DNA of 36,203 nucleotides from Colwellia sp. (GTDB lineage Bacteria > Pseudomonadota > Gammaproteobacteria > Enterobacterales > Alteromonadaceae): positions 1 through 36,203 of the forward strand of contig NZ_JABSOV010000035.1 of assembly GCF_013215345.1 (NCBI RefSeq), read 5' to 3'. The notes under the pieces are model-generated. The model searched no databases. It worked only from the letters and a program-made list of their open reading frames with translations, and was not told the origin of the DNA. Shown piece after piece: positions 15,528 through 24,937 of the stretch; the stretch's first letter is position 1; every line of letters starts with the position of its first letter. The position numbers were made by a program, and so were the translations under genes.

Positions 15528-16859
15528 TTATCTATTACTTATTAGGGCTTTATAAGCAAGTCCGCTGGCTTTGACTGTTCTTATTTGCGTGTCGTAATCG
15601 ACATAAACAATGCCAAAGCGTTTTAAATAACCTTCAGCCCATTCAAAGTTGTCCATTAAACTCCAAGCAAAGTAGCCATTAACTTGTACACCTTGTTCGA
15701 TAGCATCATGCACTGCATTAAGGTGGTTTTGATAATAATCTATTCGGTCTACATCATTTACTACACCAGCAACTAGTTTATCAGCCATTGCCGCACCATT
15801 TTCAGTGATGTAGATAGGTGGAAGTGAGTATTTTTCATTGAGTGATACCAATAATTCAGTAAAGGCTTTTGGATAAATTTCCCAACCTATATCGGTTCTA
15901 GGCTCGGGGGCATCTATTTGAAAAAAGTGCTCATCAGTATCTGCGCGGTAAATAGAGCGGGTATAGAAGTTAACCCCTAAAAAGTCCATAGGGTGAGTAA
16001 TTATTTCCATATCCCCCTCAAGTACTTCAGGGTGATGTTCAGTTGGTAATTGCGCCATTATTTCTGGATATTCACCGTCAAATAACGGTTTGATATACCA
16101 CTGATTGAAATAATCATCAGCAAAAGCCGTAGCTTTTATGTCTGCTAAGGAATTAGACTCTGGGTAGCAAGGCGTGAAGTTTAGTACTATACCATTTTTG
16201 CTATTAGGACTATTTTTTTCTAGTACTTGCATAGCTAAACCATGGGCAAGTAATAGATGGTGAGCAGCTTTCTTACCAAACTCTTTACCGACAATACCGG
16301 GAGCATGAATGCCGGCTTCATAACCTAAAAAGGCACTGCAAAAAGGTTCGTTGAGCGTAGCATAGGAATAAACCCTATCGCCAAAAGCTGTTGAAATTAA
16401 GTCCGCGTAATCTCTAAATTTATAAGCGGTTGCTCTATTTAACCAACCACCGTTATCTTCAAGGTATTGTGGTAGATCCCAATGATAAAGCGTGACAAAA
16501 GCTTTAATGTTTTTAGATTTCAAGGTATCTAAAATATTTAGGTAATAAGCGACACCTTCTTGATTTAAATCACCAGACTCTGTGATTACTCGCGGCCATG
16601 AAATTGATAGTCGGTAAGCATCAACACCTAAAGACTCTATTAAATCAATATCTTGTTGCCAAAGATTGTAATGATCACAGGCAACTAAGCCATTTGAACC
16701 ATCAATGACTTTACCTGCGGTATCACAAAATGTGTCCCAGATACATGGTAGGCGATTATTTGCTCCGCCCTCTATCTGAAATGAAGCTGTTGCTACACCA
16801 TAAATGAAACCTTGTGATAACATTTTAGATTGAGCGGGTAGAGTAAGTTTGACAGTCAT
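15528..16859 (-). CDS. GH1 beta-glucosidase, cytoplasmic
   Basis: Retaining beta-glucosidase of 443 residues with no signal peptide, so it acts on imported sugars. The acid/base Glu171 is in ATLNEPF, the nucleophile Glu353 in YITENG; the N-terminal FIYGVATASFQIEGG and C-terminal GYFAWSLMDNFEWAEGY with RFGIVYVDY are hallmark GH1 segments. It probably splits cellobiose and short beta-glucosides to glucose, which Glk at the end of the same operon would phosphorylate. First gene of the leftward operon; a perfect 16-bp palindromic operator lies 118 bases upstream. Linkage preference (beta-1,4, beta-1,3 or aryl glucoside) cannot be read from the sequence. Confidence 0.96.
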   Translation of the reverse strand: MTVKLTLPAQSKMLSQGFIYGVATASFQIEGGANNRLPCIWDTFCDTAGKVIDGSNGLVACDHYNLWQQDIDLIESLGVDAYRLSISWPRVITESGDLNQEGVAYYLNILDTLKSKNIKAFVTLYHWDLPQYLEDNGGWLNRATAYKFRDYADLISTAFGDRVYSYATLNEPFCSAFLGYEAGIHAPGIVGKEFGKKAAHHLLLAHGLAMQVLEKNSPNSKNGIVLNFTPCYPESNSLADIKATAFADDYFNQWYIKPLFDGEYPEIMAQLPTEHHPEVLEGDMEIITHPMDFLGVNFYTRSIYRADTDEHFFQIDAPEPRTDIGWEIYPKAFTELLVSLNEKYSLPPIYITENGAAMADKLVAGVVNDVDRIDYYQNHLNAVHDAIEQGVQVNGYFAWSLMDNFEWAEGYLKRFGIVYVDYDTQIRTVKASGLAYKALISNR

Positions 16860-16976
16860 TAACTTTATACCTATGTCTTTAAGCCAACTGAGTTTGGCTA
16901 TTATCTTAATTTTATTTTTATCTAAGCAATTACATAAATACTTGATAAAAACTCTAGTCTGTTTATTAATATAACC

Positions 16977-16992
16977 ATGTAAGCGCTTACAT
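16977..16992. promoter_or_regulatory. LacI-family operator 1 (perfect palindrome)
   Basis: ATGTAAGCGCTTACAT, a perfect 16-bp palindrome with central CG, in the divergent region between the GH1 operon (minus) and the FHS transporter (plus). It is identical to operator 5 at 30624-30639. Likely controls the GH1-GPH-GPH-lacI-glk operon. Confidence 0.88.
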
Positions 16993-17270
16993 TTAGATTA
17001 GTGTTTTCTGTGCTTAAGGTCAACATATTTCAGTTTGATTTAGCTGAGTTATCTATAAGGTATTGAAATGTATTTGGTTATTCGTTTGTGGTGATGTGTG
17101 ATTCTGTAACGTATGGCTGCTAAAACAATACCTTACTTGTTTAATAATGTAATGATTAATCAAGATCCTAATGAAAGTGTTGCCATTAAGTCGTTAGGCT
17201 TTATTACCAAGCAAGCCGCTATTGATATGTACTACGTCAATTCTCCTCATAGCAGCCTTAATTATATAAG

Positions 17271-17302
17271 TCCTTTTAGCAATGTGGCTTGCAATAAAAG
17301 GA
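17271..17302. repeat. Hairpin-forming inverted repeat in the GH1/FHS intergenic region
   Basis: TCCTTTTA (17271-17278) pairs with TAAAAGGA (17295-17302), extended inside by GCAA (17279-17282) with TTGC (17289-17292). It is followed by GCTTTTC on the plus strand. Could be a weak terminator or a remnant of an older gene; the 613-bp gap otherwise holds only the two operators and a short unsupported ORF. Confidence 0.5.
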
Positions 17303-17413
17303 GCTTTTCAATCTTATTCTTTACTGATTTTGATCGAACTGTGCATCTAACTTTAATTCATTAAAGGGATTTAAAAAGCTTGAAAAATATTGTTGGGTAG
17401 TTTTAAATAGAAA

Positions 17414-17429
17414 ATGAAAGCGCTTACAT
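17414..17429. promoter_or_regulatory. LacI-family operator 2
   Basis: ATGAAAGCGCTTACAT, one mismatch to the 16-bp consensus, 43 bases before the FHS transporter start. A -10-like TATTAT lies at 17441-17446, so a bound repressor would cover the place where a -35 box belongs. Confidence 0.82.
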
Positions 17430-17472
17430 CTTGGTGGTTTTATTATTTATTTAAATATTAATAGAGGAAATT

Positions 17473-18738
17473 ATGGCTTCATTTTCAAATACAGGTGTTT
17501 CATCACCCATAACTGGTGAGGCACATGATGTCGACTACCGCTTCGCGCTAACTTCGTTAACGTCTTTATTTTTCATGTGGGGCTTTATCACTTGTTTGAA
17601 TGATATTTTAATCCCGCACTTAAAAGGTGTATTTGATTTATCTTATAGTCAGGCCATGTTGGTACAGTTTTGTTTTTTTGGCGCTTACTTTATTGTTTCA
17701 TTGCCCTCAGGCGCAATTGTTAAAAAGCTAGGTTATCAAAAAGGTATTGTTTTAGGGCTTGTGATAGCCGCCGTTGGTTGCTTATGCTTTTATCCCGCAG
17801 CAACTATGCACAGCTACCCAGTATTCTTGATGGCATTATTTATACTTGCCAGTGGTATTACCTTATTACAAGTATCAGCTAATCCTTACGTCAGTATGCT
17901 AGGCGATGCTAAAACGGCTTCATCTCGTTTAACCATGACGCAAGCTTTTAATGCCTTAGGTACTACTGTAGCGCCATTTTTTGGCGCCTTGTTGATTTTA
18001 AATGAAGCGTCGGATGCACTATCTGCCCGAGCGTCAGCAGAAGCAGTACAAATGCCTTATGTTTTTCTCGCTGCCATGTTATTGGCACTTGCCGCAATTT
18101 TTTCTTGGTTAAAATTACCTAACTTGTCACCTGTTGAGGAAGAAGAAAAACCTCAAGACGAAGTGAGTGGTAGTGCTTGGCAATACCGTCATTTGGTACT
18201 CGGCGCTGTCGGTATTTTCGTTTATGTGGGTGCTGAAGTCTCCATTGGTAGCTTTTTAGTTAGCTTCTTTGCTGATCCTAATATAGCCGGTCTAGAAGAG
18301 TCGCAAGCGGCTAAATATATCGCGTATTATTGGGGCGGTGCCATGGTGGGTCGCTTTATCGGTGCAGCCGTTATGCAAAAAATTGCTGCGGGCAAAGTAT
18401 TATGTTTTAACGCAACGCTAGCTGTTATATTAATTTTAGTGGCTGTTTTCTCTTCGGGTACGCTTGCCATGGTGGCAATTTTACTGGTTGGCTTATGTAA
18501 TTCAATTATGTTCCCAACAATTTTCAGTTTAGCTATTCAAGGTTTAGGCAAACATACCAGTCAAGCTTCAGGTATTTTATGTTTAGCTATTGTTGGTGGA
18601 GCAATTATTCCACTTGTTCAAGGACTGCTAGCTGACACTGTAGGTGTGCAACCTGCGTTTATCTTACCTATATTTTGCTATTTCTTTATCGTCTATTACG
18701 GTCTATCTGGCAGTAAAGTCAAAGCGATTGGCAAGTAA
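17473..18738 (+). CDS. FHS-family glucose/galactose-type MFS transporter
   Basis: Inner-membrane proton-coupled sugar carrier of 421 residues with about 12 membrane helices. The FHS signature is at the start: [23 protein letters not shown]; further family segments are [31 protein letters not shown] and the second-half [27 protein letters not shown]. Closest named types are the GluP/FucP group for glucose, galactose or fucose. With GH3 downstream (65 bases) it most likely takes up glucose liberated in the periplasm. Start is supported by AGAGGAAATT before ATG. A LacI-type operator lies just upstream. Confidence 0.92.
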   Translation: MASFSNTGVSSPITGEAHDVDYRFALTSLTSLFFMWGFITCLNDILIPHLKGVFDLSYSQAMLVQFCFFGAYFIVSLPSGAIVKKLGYQKGIVLGLVIAAVGCLCFYPAATMHSYPVFLMALFILASGITLLQVSANPYVSMLGDAKTASSRLTMTQAFNALGTTVAPFFGALLILNEASDALSARASAEAVQMPYVFLAAMLLALAAIFSWLKLPNLSPVEEEEKPQDEVSGSAWQYRHLVLGAVGIFVYVGAEVSIGSFLVSFFADPNIAGLEESQAAKYIAYYWGGAMVGRFIGAAVMQKIAAGKVLCFNATLAVILILVAVFSSGTLAMVAILLVGLCNSIMFPTIFSLAIQGLGKHTSQASGILCLAIVGGAIIPLVQGLLADTVGVQPAFILPIFCYFFIVYYGLSGSKVKAIGK

Positions 18739-18802
18739 ACACTGATTCACTCTTTTCCTACAGATTGAATATTTATTATTAAAATAAATAAGAAACTACA
18801 TA

Positions 18803-21382
18803 ATGATAAAAAATATAAAACTTACTTATAGTGCTAGAGTCTGCATACTTTGCTTGGCTGTAATATCTGTACTTGTTGGCTGTAATGGCAATAAACAAGA
18901 GGCTGCAGAGACATCATCTCAACTAGCAGTAGCATCAACAAATATTGGCATTTGGCCAAAACTTGATATAGCGGTTAAAGCGGATGCCGATATTGAAGAA
19001 AAAGTCGCATCTTTACTGGCGACAATGACGCTTGAGCAAAAAGTGGCGCAAATGATCCAACCAGAAATACGCGATATCACGGTAGAAGATATGCGTAAAT
19101 ATGGCTTTGGCTCATACTTAAACGGCGGTGGCGCTTTTCCTAATAATGATAAACATGCTACCCCAAGTGATTGGGTTAACTTAGCCGAAGCTATGTACCA
19201 AGCATCAATCGATGACAGTTTAGATGGCAATAGTATTCCTACTATGTGGGGCACAGATGCGGTGCACGGACATAATAATGTTATTGGTGCCACCTTGTTT
19301 CCTCATAATATTGCTTTAGGGGCAACAAATAATCCAGATCTGATTGAGAAAATTGCCGCTATCACGGCTACAGAAGTGATGGTCACTGGCATTGATTGGG
19401 TTTTTGCACCAACGGTTGCCGTAGTGCGGGATGATCGTTGGGGAAGAACCTATGAAGGTTACTCTGAAGATCCTGAGATCGTTAGAGAGTATTCTGCTGC
19501 CATAGTCAAAGGTTTGCAGGGTGCTGCAGACAAAGACTTCCTTGGTGACAATCGTGTTATTAGTACAATAAAACACTTTATCGGCGACGGTGGTACTGAA
19601 GGTGGTGACGATCAAGGAAACAACCTTTCATCAGAGCCAGAATTATTTGATATTCATGCTCAAGGTTACGTTGGCGGTTTAACTGCTGGCGCGCAATCAG
19701 TTATGGCATCTTTTAATAGCTGGCACGGCAGCAAGATTCATGGCAATAAATACCTAATTACTGATGTGTTAAAAGGTAAAATGGGCTTTGATGGTTTTGT
19801 TGTTGGTGACTGGAATGGTCATGGACAGGTCAAAGGTTGCTCAAACGAAAGTTGTGCACAAGCGATAAATGCCGGCTTAGATATTTTTATGGTGCCAACG
19901 GATGCATGGAAACCGCTGTATGAAAATACTATTGCACAAGCCAACAGTGGCGAAATTGCGCAAACACGTATTGATGATGCCGTCAGTAGAATTCTGCGAG
20001 TTAAATTTAGAGCTGGGCTTTTTGATAAACCCAGCCCAGTAAATAGAGCTTTATCAGGAAAAATACATTTAATTGGCGCTATTGAGCACAGAGAAGTTGC
20101 CCGACAAGCGGTAAGAGAGTCGTTAGTTTTACTTAAAAATAAAGGCAATATCTTACCTTTGTCAGCCCAGCAAAATATTCTAGTGGCCGGCGATGGTGCT
20201 GATAATATTGGCAAGCAATCAGGTGGCTGGACTATTACTTGGCAAGGCACCAATAACTTTAATAATGACTTCCCTGGTGGTAGCTCTATTTATCAGGGGA
20301 TTGAGCAACAGGTGAAAGCACAAGGTGGTAGTGTTGAACTCAATGTTGATGGACATTATAAAAATAAGCCTGATGTCGCTATTGTTGTTTTTGGTGAAGA
20401 GCCTTATGCCGAAGGGGTAGGTGATATAGAAAACCTAGAATACCAACAAGGTGTTAAACAAGACCTTGCCTTGTTAAAGCGGCTTAAAGCCGATGGTATT
20501 AAGGTCGTTTCTCTGTTTATTAGTGGTCGTCCATTGTGGGTTAATGCGGAGCTGAATGCCTCTGATGCGTTTGTCGTGGTATGGCTACCTGGCTCAGAAG
20601 GTGTGGCTGTAGCTGATGTCCTTTTTAGCAAAGAAAACGGTGACTTTAACTATGATTTTACCGGTAATTTATCTTACTCTTGGCCAGCAACTGCTAGTCA
20701 AACTAAGGTCAATCGTTTTGATGAAGACTATCAGCCGTTATTGCCTTATGGTTTTGGTTTAAACTATGGTGAGCCGAATGTCTTAGCAGATGATTTAAAC
20801 GTTATTAATGAGAACACCACGGAAAGTTTAGCCAGTATTACCTTGTTTGAAAGCTCGGTAAAATCACCATGGAAAATGATGATTTCTGATAGCCATGCTA
20901 CCAGCACTATGACCAGTAGTATCATTGAAAATAAAGCGTTATATTTGCGTTCTATCGATAGAGATGTGCAAGAAGATGCCAGAAGAGCATTATTTAATGG
21001 CTCAGAAAAAGGCCAGCTTGCTTTTACCAGTAGTTCTGCCACTGATCTATCACCCTATGGCGAAGCGAATTCGACCCTAGAGCTAACGGTGCGTTTGACG
21101 GAAAGGCAAAACTTAGCAGAGCAACAGGGCGTTTATTTAGCAATGCTTTGTGGAGAGCAGTGCCAAGGTAAAGTTAATATAACAAAGCAACTGTCATTAT
21201 TAGAGGTTAACCAATGGCACACTCTGAATATCGACTTAAATTGTTTTGTAAAAAGTGGCGCTGATCTGAGTAGCATTCTTAGTCCATTTTCATTGCAGAC
21301 AGCAGCACCATTAAACATAGATTTCACAGATATCTATATTCGACCTGATAACCTCGAACAAGCGACTATTTCTTGTCAGTAA
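18803..21382 (+). CDS. GH3 exo-1,3/1,4-beta-glucosidase, lipoprotein
   Basis: Glycoside hydrolase of 859 residues that removes glucose from the non-reducing ends of beta-glucans or cello-oligosaccharides. A lipobox ISVLVGC puts the lipidated Cys at residue 27, so it is membrane-anchored, probably facing the periplasm. The GH3 N-terminal domain (about 65-400) has the KH pair (Lys257-His258) and the nucleophile Asp336 in GFVVGDWNGH; the GH3 C-terminal domain spans about 425-655 (ESLVLLKNKGNILPL, then VWLPGSEGVAVADVL). A third beta domain (about 690-855) matches the C-terminal galactose-binding-like domain of Pseudoalteromonas ExoP-type enzymes. It probably shares a transcript with the FHS transporter. 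A terminator follows at 21408. Confidence 0.94.
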   Translation: MIKNIKLTYSARVCILCLAVISVLVGCNGNKQEAAETSSQLAVASTNIGIWPKLDIAVKADADIEEKVASLLATMTLEQKVAQMIQPEIRDITVEDMRKYGFGSYLNGGGAFPNNDKHATPSDWVNLAEAMYQASIDDSLDGNSIPTMWGTDAVHGHNNVIGATLFPHNIALGATNNPDLIEKIAAITATEVMVTGIDWVFAPTVAVVRDDRWGRTYEGYSEDPEIVREYSAAIVKGLQGAADKDFLGDNRVISTIKHFIGDGGTEGGDDQGNNLSSEPELFDIHAQGYVGGLTAGAQSVMASFNSWHGSKIHGNKYLITDVLKGKMGFDGFVVGDWNGHGQVKGCSNESCAQAINAGLDIFMVPTDAWKPLYENTIAQANSGEIAQTRIDDAVSRILRVKFRAGLFDKPSPVNRALSGKIHLIGAIEHREVARQAVRESLVLLKNKGNILPLSAQQNILVAGDGADNIGKQSGGWTITWQGTNNFNNDFPGGSSIYQGIEQQVKAQGGSVELNVDGHYKNKPDVAIVVFGEEPYAEGVGDIENLEYQQGVKQDLALLKRLKADGIKVVSLFISGRPLWVNAELNASDAFVVVWLPGSEGVAVADVLFSKENGDFNYDFTGNLSYSWPATASQTKVNRFDEDYQPLLPYGFGLNYGEPNVLADDLNVINENTTESLASITLFESSVKSPWKMMISDSHATSTMTSSIIENKALYLRSIDRDVQEDARRALFNGSEKGQLAFTSSSATDLSPYGEANSTLELTVRLTERQNLAEQQGVYLAMLCGEQCQGKVNITKQLSLLEVNQWHTLNIDLNCFVKSGADLSSILSPFSLQTAAPLNIDFTDIYIRPDNLEQATISCQ

Positions 21383-21407
21383 TCATTATGTCGTCGTAGT
21401 AATTAAG

Positions 21408-21446
21408 TCAGCTGAATATGTATTGCTCATCTTCAGCTGATTTTTA
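21408..21446 (+). terminator. Rho-independent terminator after the GH3 gene
   Basis: Nine-bp stem TCAGCTGAA (21408-21416) with TTCAGCTGA (21432-21440), then TTTTTA. It closes the FHS-GH3 transcript, 26 bases after the GH3 stop. Confidence 0.85.
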
Positions 21447-21718
21447 TTAGTCTCATTTATTTCATTGCCTCATCAAACAGAGAGTCAGTTAGTCAGCTTG
21501 ATGGGGTAATAAAATCAACCATCAACCAGCTCGCTTGTTCAATAATAATTATCCGCATCAATATTGCTGCTGGTAAAATTCATAATAAGCTGGACTGTCA
21601 TCAATAATCAAGGTTAGTTACCCTTGTTATGGCTGTTGGAAGTATCGTGATTTCCCTTGATTTTTTGTCAGGCTTTACCTTGCTCATTGGCAACATCTGT
21701 TTTACTTAGAACGACTAT

Positions 21719-21841
21719 ATGCTTTCACAACTCGATGAAATACTTGGCGGAATAAATAATTTAAAGTTTCAACTGCTAAATTCTATTGTTCAAAATGTTA
21801 AATCCAGCTTCTCAAAAGCTAAGCTGACTATAATTAAGTGA
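21719..21841 (+). CDS. Possible 40-residue leader ORF before the solute-binding protein
   Basis: An ATG at 21719 opens 40 codons (MLSQLDEILGGINNLKF...) whose TGA stop (21839-21841) overlaps by one base the ATG (21841) of the solute-binding protein. An in-frame TAG lies 12 bases upstream, and no strong ribosome site precedes it. The stop/start overlap is the only real support; it could be chance. The rest of the 458-base gap (21447-21718) shows nothing I can assign. Confidence 0.25.
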   Translation: MLSQLDEILGGINNLKFQLLNSIVQNVKSSFSKAKLTIIK

Positions 21842-22605
21842 TGAATACTCTTAAAGTAGTCTGTTTTGTGCTTTGTTTCTCGGTTATGTATGCTTCGGCT
21901 GCCACGATGAAGGTTTGTATTGATCACTATCCCCCTTTACAGATCCTTACAGGTGAACCTAGAGGTGAAAGTATTGAAGTATTAGAAGTATTAGCAACAT
22001 TGCTTGGTCATGATGTTGAGTATATACCTGGCCCTAATTTTGCTCGTTGTTTACGGATGTTAGAGTTAGGGCAAGTTGATGTTTTAGCAGGGCTAGTGGA
22101 TGATCCTGCTAGGCGAACATTTGCTCATTTTGTACCTTATCAAGAGGATGATAGCTATATCTTTGTTAGTCGTATCGATACGACGGATATTGTTAGTTTT
22201 GGTGATTTAGAAAAGCATGTCGTTGGTATAACAAAACATACTAAGTACTTTAAAGAGTTTGAGTTTGCACAAGACATTAGTAAGGTGCTAATTAAGGATA
22301 TTGCTACGGGCTTAAAAATGTTACTGCTCAAGCGTATTGATGTAATTGTTACCTCTGCGCCAATATTGCAAAGTATTCAAAATGAATTAGGTAATATAAA
22401 TGATAAAATTAAGGTAAACCCTTATAGCTATAATACTTCGAGGCAACTCTGTTTTGGTTTTAGTAAAAAAAGTAAACTTATATTTACTGCCGATGATATA
22501 TTTAAAATCAAACAGGCTGCTCAGCAACAAGTTTTCTCAAAAGCAATTGAACAATTTATTATTGCTAATCCTGAACTCTATTCTAATGCTGACCCCCTTC
22601 TCTAA
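21841..22605 (+). CDS. Orphan family-3 solute-binding (ABC-type) protein
   Basis: Periplasmic protein of about 254 residues. Signal peptide: MNTLKVVCFVLCFSVMYASA, then the mature start ATMKVCIDHYPPLQILTG, as in amino-acid-type (SBP_bac_3) binding proteins. Further matching segments are PNFARCLRMLELGQVDVLAGLVDDPARR and the middle DIATGLKMLLLKRIDVIV. No permease or ATPase gene is adjacent, so it is an orphan of the type common in Alteromonadales, where such proteins may act as sensors or scavengers. Ligand unknown; the family usually binds polar amino acids. ATG 21841 is preferred over the GTG at 21838. No LacI-type operator lies directly in front, so membership in the sugar regulon is unsupported. 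Confidence 0.8.
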   Translation: MNTLKVVCFVLCFSVMYASAATMKVCIDHYPPLQILTGEPRGESIEVLEVLATLLGHDVEYIPGPNFARCLRMLELGQVDVLAGLVDDPARRTFAHFVPYQEDDSYIFVSRIDTTDIVSFGDLEKHVVGITKHTKYFKEFEFAQDISKVLIKDIATGLKMLLLKRIDVIVTSAPILQSIQNELGNINDKIKVNPYSYNTSRQLCFGFSKKSKLIFTADDIFKIKQAAQQQVFSKAIEQFIIANPELYSNADPLL

Positions 22606-23163
22606 TAATGAGTAATAAGGCCAAGCTAATTGATTCTTGTATAACCTGAGATGACTTCCCCCCTATAGGACATAATGCATTATTTAGTTACTGATATTTG
22701 TCATTTTTAGCGTAAACAGCCAATGACAAAGACGATAAGAAGAGCGGAGCTTAATTTCATTGTCATGTTTTAGGCAAGCTATCAATAGAAAGAGATCTTG
22801 CTACTAATTTTCTATCCTAACTACGCAATCCTTAATAGATAAAAGCCTTGCTTAATTAAAATAATTGGTTTTAAATACCTTTTGGTGGAAGCGCTTACAC
22901 TCCTGTTGGTTTATTTGCTTTATCGGCCATCTAAGTAGAGGCGTGGCAAGTAATCAAGATAAACAGCGCAATAAACAAGCCGTGAATATTTAGCTTGTTT
23001 ATCCAATCAATGGATGACTATAGATGACATGTTTATTCATTTTATAGTTAAATCGTAAGGTGTATTCACGTACTTTTTTAGATGTGAAAATAATACCTGA
23101 GAGTGCTAAACAGGCGACCTATAGTTGCCAAAACTGACGAGTATCTTTTATGCGGAGGGAGCT
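22606..23163. other. 558-base non-coding region before halogenase 1
   Basis: No ORF of credible length. It contains the LacI-type operator at 22885-22900 and a 10-bp perfect inverted repeat (ATAAACAAGC at 22971-22980 with GCTTGTTTAT at 22993-23002) lacking a T-run. The distance of about 260 bases from operator to halogenase start implies a long leader or a promoter not placed immediately at the operator. Confidence 0.6.
22885..22900. promoter_or_regulatory. LacI-family operator 3
   Basis: GTGGAAGCGCTTACAC; 13 of 14 inner positions match TGTAAGCGCTTACA. It lies about 265 bases before halogenase 1 in the region between the solute-binding protein and that gene, and is the only site near this halogenase. 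Confidence 0.75.
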
Positions 23164-24723
23164 ATGAGTAAAGTCATTAAAAATATTGTTATCGTAGGTG
23201 GTGGCACAGCGGGTTGGTTAACCGCGGGTGTGATTGCCGCAGAGCATAATTCAAAGTCTGCATCGGGTTTGCAAGTAACGTTAATAGAGTCGCCTGAAGT
23301 TAATACCGTTGGTGTGGGTGAGGGTACTTGGCCAACCATGCGAGAAACCTTAGATAAAATTGGCATAGATGAAACTGATCTGTTTAGAGAATGTGAAGCC
23401 TCTTTTAAACAAGGTGCAAAATTTTCCAAGTGGGTTACCGGCGCTGAAGACGACTATTATTATCACCCGTTAGTATTACCTCAAGGTTATACCAAAACAG
23501 ACCTGGTTTTCCCTTGGCAAAAACATCGAGGCGAAATTTCATTTGCTGATGCCGTCAGTTATCAAGGCCATATTTGTGAACAAGGCCGTGCACCTAAACT
23601 CATTTCAACACCTGAATATGCAGGTATAGCAAATTATGCTTATCATCTTAATGCCGTTAAATTAGGTCAGTTTTTGCGAAAACACTGTATTGAAAAACTA
23701 GGCGTTAAACATGTTGTTGACCATGTAACTGAAATAAACTCAGCGGACAATGGTGATATTGCCTCAGTAGTAACAAAAGAGCATGGTGATATTACTGGTG
23801 ATTTATTTATTGATTGCTCAGGTTTTTCTTCAATATTATTAGGAAAACACTTTAGGGTTCCATTTATTAGCAAAAAGCACATATTATTTAATGATACGGC
23901 CTTGGCTGTGCAAGTGCCTTATCCTGACGGAAATAGCGCTATTGCTTCGCATACTATATCAACAGCGCAAAGCTCAGGCTGGATTTGGGATATAGGTTTA
24001 CCTTCAAGAAGAGGGGTAGGTTATGTTTACTCAAGCGAACATACCAATGAAAAAGATGCTGAAAGTGAGCTACGCGCTTATATTGAATCTTCTATTGGCA
24101 AAGCTGAAACAGATAAACTTAACATAAGAAAAATTAGCTTTAATCCCGGACATAGAGAAAAGTTCTGGCATAAAAACTGTGTAGCCATCGGCATGGCTTC
24201 GGGGTTTTTAGAGCCACTTGAAGCTTCTGCTTTAGTTTTAGTTGAGCTAGCGGCAGCTAAAATAAGTCGTGAAATGCCAGCAACACGCGAAACCATGGAC
24301 ATAGTCGCCAAACGTTATAATAAACAATTCCTCTATCGTTGGCAGCGCATTATAGAATTTTTAAAACTGCACTATATTTTAACTAAAAGAACCGACTCTG
24401 CTTATTGGCGAGATAATTGTAATGCTGAAACGATCCCCGAAAGTCTGCAAGAGTTATTAACCTTATGGAAACATCAGCCCCCAGGGCCGCAAGACTTCCA
24501 CCATGTTGAAGAGGTTTTTCCTTCTTCAAGTTGGCAATATGTGCTTTATGGCATGGGCTTTGAAACCAAAAAAAATGAAGTGTCATGCAAGTTTGTCAAT
24601 GAAGAAATGGCGCATCAATTTTTTAGTGAAAATGCTGAACTTACTAAAAAGTACTTATCGGCTTTACCCAGTAATAGAGAGTTAATTGATAAAATTAAAC
24701 AGTATGGCATGCATAAGATTTAG
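23164..24723 (+). CDS. Flavin-dependent (tryptophan) halogenase family protein 1
   Basis: FAD-dependent halogenase-like protein of 519 residues. The dinucleotide motif VIVGGGTAGW (GGGTAGW at 12-18), the segment GVGEGTWP and the catalytic-type Lys82 in SFKQG (PrnA Lys79) are present, as is Glu353 in PLEAS (PrnA Glu346 in PLEST). The usual WxWxIP motif reads WIWDIGLP (from Trp273), so the Pro directly after Ile is replaced by Gly. The ATG at 23164 follows an excellent GGAGGGA (23154-23160); an earlier in-frame TTG at 23125 would add 13 residues and is rejected. No signal peptide. Such proteins recur in TonB-receptor/sugar loci of Xanthomonas, Caulobacter and Alteromonadales, where the natural substrate is unknown. 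It faces halogenase 2 convergently. Confidence 0.9.
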   Translation: MSKVIKNIVIVGGGTAGWLTAGVIAAEHNSKSASGLQVTLIESPEVNTVGVGEGTWPTMRETLDKIGIDETDLFRECEASFKQGAKFSKWVTGAEDDYYYHPLVLPQGYTKTDLVFPWQKHRGEISFADAVSYQGHICEQGRAPKLISTPEYAGIANYAYHLNAVKLGQFLRKHCIEKLGVKHVVDHVTEINSADNGDIASVVTKEHGDITGDLFIDCSGFSSILLGKHFRVPFISKKHILFNDTALAVQVPYPDGNSAIASHTISTAQSSGWIWDIGLPSRRGVGYVYSSEHTNEKDAESELRAYIESSIGKAETDKLNIRKISFNPGHREKFWHKNCVAIGMASGFLEPLEASALVLVELAAAKISREMPATRETMDIVAKRYNKQFLYRWQRIIEFLKLHYILTKRTDSAYWRDNCNAETIPESLQELLTLWKHQPPGPQDFHHVEEVFPSSSWQYVLYGMGFETKKNEVSCKFVNEEMAHQFFSENAELTKKYLSALPSNRELIDKIKQYGMHKI

Positions 24724-24937
24724 AGGCTTTATTTATCATTGATGCTGACATTAGAATAAAAATATAACCAGTATTACGCTATATATTCAGCGGAGCAAAA
24801 CTGGCTTAATTCCTTCAGATAAGTAACATTAGATAAATAATAGAGTTATTCCCATAGTCTTGGTGATACTTAAGTAAGTACCAGTAAGACCATGTGGAGT
24901 AAAACTTCTACGCTATCAATTCTTTTCTATTCACACG

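Noticed and set aside
17113-17364. 83-codon plus-strand ORF in the GH1/FHS gap
   Set aside because: No ribosome site, no recognisable family, odd composition, and it lies in a regulatory region with a hairpin inside it; kept as non-coding.
24724-24937. Search for a bidirectional terminator between the convergent halogenase genes
   Set aside because: Only a weak interrupted stem around ACTTAAGTAAGT was seen; not enough to call.
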